A stretch of DNA of 8,461 nt from an uncultured Collinsella sp. (lineage in GTDB: Bacteria; Actinomycetota; Coriobacteriia; Coriobacteriales; Coriobacteriaceae): NCBI GenBank assembly GCA_900552345.1, contig URZN01000037.1, positions 1-8,461 of the forward strand, read 5' to 3'. Numbering within the stretch: the first letter of the stretch is position 1; each line of letters begins with the position of its first letter. This document shows positions 5,806 through 8,461 of this stretch, piece by piece. The notes under the pieces are model-generated. The model saw nothing but the letters and a program-made list of their open reading frames with translations, did not search any database and was not told the origin of the DNA. Position numbers and translations under genes: made by a program.

Positions 5806-6513
5806 CTACTCCCACTCTTGCTCGTAAATATTGAGCGACTTCACGTACCGCCCCTGGGCGCCCATGATGTCGCGGACCAGGCGCAAAAAGAAGCTGATGC
5901 ACGAGGTGTCGAAACCGTCCTCTAGGTCCTCGGGATGCACCGCGCCCGGCCCGTCGACCGCCGTGTCACTCAGGCGCGCGATGTCATACAGGTAAAGCTG
6001 CCCCGCCGTCAGCCAGACATCGTCGATGCACGCGAGTCGCACCGCAATCGCGCCATCGTTCCAGTGCTCCTTTTGCACGATATGTGGGTCGTAGACGTCA
6101 AAGCGACGGTCGGTGCGCGTGTCCTTCAGCACGACCATGCCAGTCGCGGAATCCTTGTCCAAAATGCCAAAGCGCGAGAAATACTGCGTGTCACGCACCT
6201 GCTTAAGTCGCCCGATCGAAGCAGAAGAAATTGACGCTGGCGGCTCGTCCACAAACAGCTCCAACAGCGTCTTGCCGTGGTAATAGGGGCGCTCAAACAA
6301 CAGCCAATCGGTAAACGCCATGTTGTAGGCCATGATTTCGTTTTGAGAAGGTTCCTCGCAATAGCTGAGCCACGGATCGACGATAATCTCGAACTGCTCG
6401 CGCGCCGGCTCCAGGAATTGAAACTTCCGCAGCATCCAAAAGTGAGCCATGTCGGCAATATCGTTGCCGACGGCTTCGGCCAGCTGTGCTCGGTCAAAAA
6501 CTTGGTCAGTCAT
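5806..6513 (-). CDS. Uncharacterised 235-aa acidic protein
   Basis: I do not recognise a named family. The protein is soluble-looking, with no signal peptide or membrane helix. The N-terminal part is probably helical (about 1-75) and contains AFTDWLLFERPYYHGKTLLELFVDE (about 66-90). The middle (about 109-175) has regular short strands: YFSRFGILDKDSATGMVVLKD, then FDVYDP, AIAVRLACIDDVW. The WLLFERP block followed by a strand-rich domain recalls the middle region of SEC-C-motif proteins, but the cysteine-rich SEC-C tail is missing, so this is only a weak analogy. The start at 6513 is well supported by GAGGAGG a few bases upstream; the gene ends in TAG. Its 3' end borders array 2. Whether it belongs to the nuclease locus is open: about 325 bases of repeats separate the two coding regions, although both run leftward. 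Confidence 0.8.
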   Translation of the reverse strand: MTDQVFDRAQLAEAVGNDIADMAHFWMLRKFQFLEPAREQFEIIVDPWLSYCEEPSQNEIMAYNMAFTDWLLFERPYYHGKTLLELFVDEPPASISSASIGRLKQVRDTQYFSRFGILDKDSATGMVVLKDTRTDRRFDVYDPHIVQKEHWNDGAIAVRLACIDDVWLTAGQLYLYDIARLSDTAVDGPGAVHPEDLEDGFDTSCISFFLRLVRDIMGAQGRYVKSLNIYEQEWE

Positions 6514-6802
6514 GGCATCCTCCTCAAACTGATGGACCTCAATTTGAGCTTACGAGGAGGGCGAGCAGCCACTGTCAGCGCGGGCAAAATAGGCCTTCGG
6601 CTGCAAACCAGATGCTAACCAAACACTTGACGGGACACTTGACCGAATGAGCACACAGTAACAAAACCGCAGGTAGACATAGACAGCCAACCCGCCCTTT
6701 TGAGCCAGATGCCCGCTACCACCACAGAAACAACAGGTGGCCACAGCTCAAGAAGTCGACAAATGAACACCCGTACGTCGACAAACGAGCAAATCACTCG
6801 CA
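6514..6802. other. Non-coding stretch between the 235-aa gene and the gltD 3' region
   Basis: No convincing gene is seen; the short open frames here have no domain pattern or ribosome-binding site. It should hold the promoter of the leftward 235-aa gene, though no clear -35/-10 pair stands out. Two copies of GTCGACAAAYGA lie 22 bases apart (6755-6766 and 6777-6788), and ACACTTGAC occurs twice near 6630-6652. Confidence 0.5.
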
Positions 6803-6855
6803 AAGAATGTCCCCAACGACTAGACAAAAAATGACTAGTCATTGGGGACGTTCTT
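6803..6855. repeat. 24-bp imperfect inverted repeat just downstream of gltD
   Basis: Arms 6803-6826 (beginning AAGAATGTCCCCAACGACTAG) and 6832-6855 match as reverse complements at 21 of 24 positions, with a 5-base AAAAA loop. The word ATGACTA recurs just outside the right arm (6858-6864). The hairpin lies 12 bases past the gltD stop codon and may protect or end its transcript, but the T-run after it on the minus strand is short (TTCTTTGC), so a dispersed repeat is equally likely. Confidence 0.8.
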
Positions 6856-6866
6856 AAATGACTACT

Positions 6867-8348
<1,482 letters not shown>

Positions 8349-8353
8349 GGCAC

Positions 8354-8413
8354 TTACGCCTCCTTCTTGGTCGAAGCAACAGAGCTGGCAGCCACGAACG
8401 CAGCGCCCGTGAC
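8354..8413 (-). CDS. gltB: C-terminal tail of the upstream gene, probably glutamate synthase large subunit (partial)
   Basis: On the minus strand a frame enters from the contig edge and reads 19 residues, VTGAAFVAASSVASTKKEA, before TAA at 8354-8356. It ends 5 bases before the gltD ATG and carries the gltD ribosome-binding site. The tail itself has no diagnostic motif, so the name rests on the common gltB-gltD order. The codons before 8413 are lost because the following bases are adapter sequence. Confidence 0.55.
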   Translation of the reverse strand, partial: VTGAAFVAASSVASTKKEA

Positions 8414-8461
8414 CTGTCTCTTATACACATCTCCGAGCCCACGAGACCGGAGCCTATCTCG
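8414..8461. other. Illumina Nextera adapter and index read-through (artefact, not genomic)
   Basis: CTGTCTCTTATACACATCT (8414-8432) is the reverse complement of the Tn5 mosaic end used in Nextera libraries. CCGAGCCCACGAGAC (8433-8447) is the synthetic Read 2 adapter part. CGGAGCCT (8448-8455) sits in the 8-base index slot, and ATCTCG (8456-8461) starts the P7 arm. The order matches the library construct exactly, so these bases should be trimmed and not annotated as a transposon end. Confidence 0.98.

Noticed and set aside
6550..6842. Two overlapping minus-strand frames of 64 and 75 codons
   Set aside because: No ribosome-binding site, no recognisable domain, and one runs into the inverted repeat arm; treated as non-coding.
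8414..8432. End of a Tn5-like transposon
   Set aside because: The mosaic end is followed by the synthetic Read 2 adapter, an index and P7 sequence, so it comes from library preparation.

Overview
The window looks like a chromosomal contig end from a high-GC gut actinobacterium of the Coriobacteriia, most likely Collinsella or a close relative. That placement is inferred from protein style, GC-rich codon use and the many long palindromic repeats between genes; no marker gene is present to prove it. The last 48 bases (8414-8461) are not biological. They are Illumina Nextera adapter plus index read-through, so genuine sequence ends at about 8413.

Layout. (1) 2-1819, plus strand: a copper-homeostasis operon. 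It holds the 3' part of a CopA-type Cu(I)-exporting P-type ATPase, a 73-aa CopZ-like copper chaperone, and a CsoR copper-sensing repressor with an intact Cys-His-Cys ligand set. Each gap, and the gap after csoR, carries a different long inverted repeat. (2) 1933-2406: a small two-helix membrane protein with a C-terminal zinc ribbon, followed by a strong hairpin terminator that probably works in both directions. (3) 2514-3884, minus strand: a metal-dependent amidohydrolase interrupted in frame by an amber codon just after its HxH motif, so probably a pseudogene. (4) 4037-5769: the most unusual part. A minus-strand gene for an AbiEi-like/DUF559 (Vsr-like nuclease fold) protein sits between two arrays of four palindromic units each. 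All eight units share the same 16-bp half-site and recur almost exactly every 80 bp. (5) 5806-6513, minus: a 235-aa protein of unknown function. (6) 6514-6866: a non-coding stretch ending in a 24-bp imperfect inverted repeat. (7) 6867-8413, minus: gltD, the small subunit of glutamate synthase, preceded by the last 19 codons of what is probably gltB.

How they work together. The copper genes form a sense-and-export circuit: CsoR represses, Cu(I) releases it, CopZ carries the ion and CopA pumps it out. GltB/GltD make glutamate from glutamine and 2-oxoglutarate. The nuclease-plus-repeat locus is the best candidate for an undescribed system. The strict conservation of the half-site core TGTAAC, with uncompensated changes elsewhere in the arms, points to protein recognition of DNA rather than an RNA hairpin, and the gene's own N-terminal part may be the binding module.
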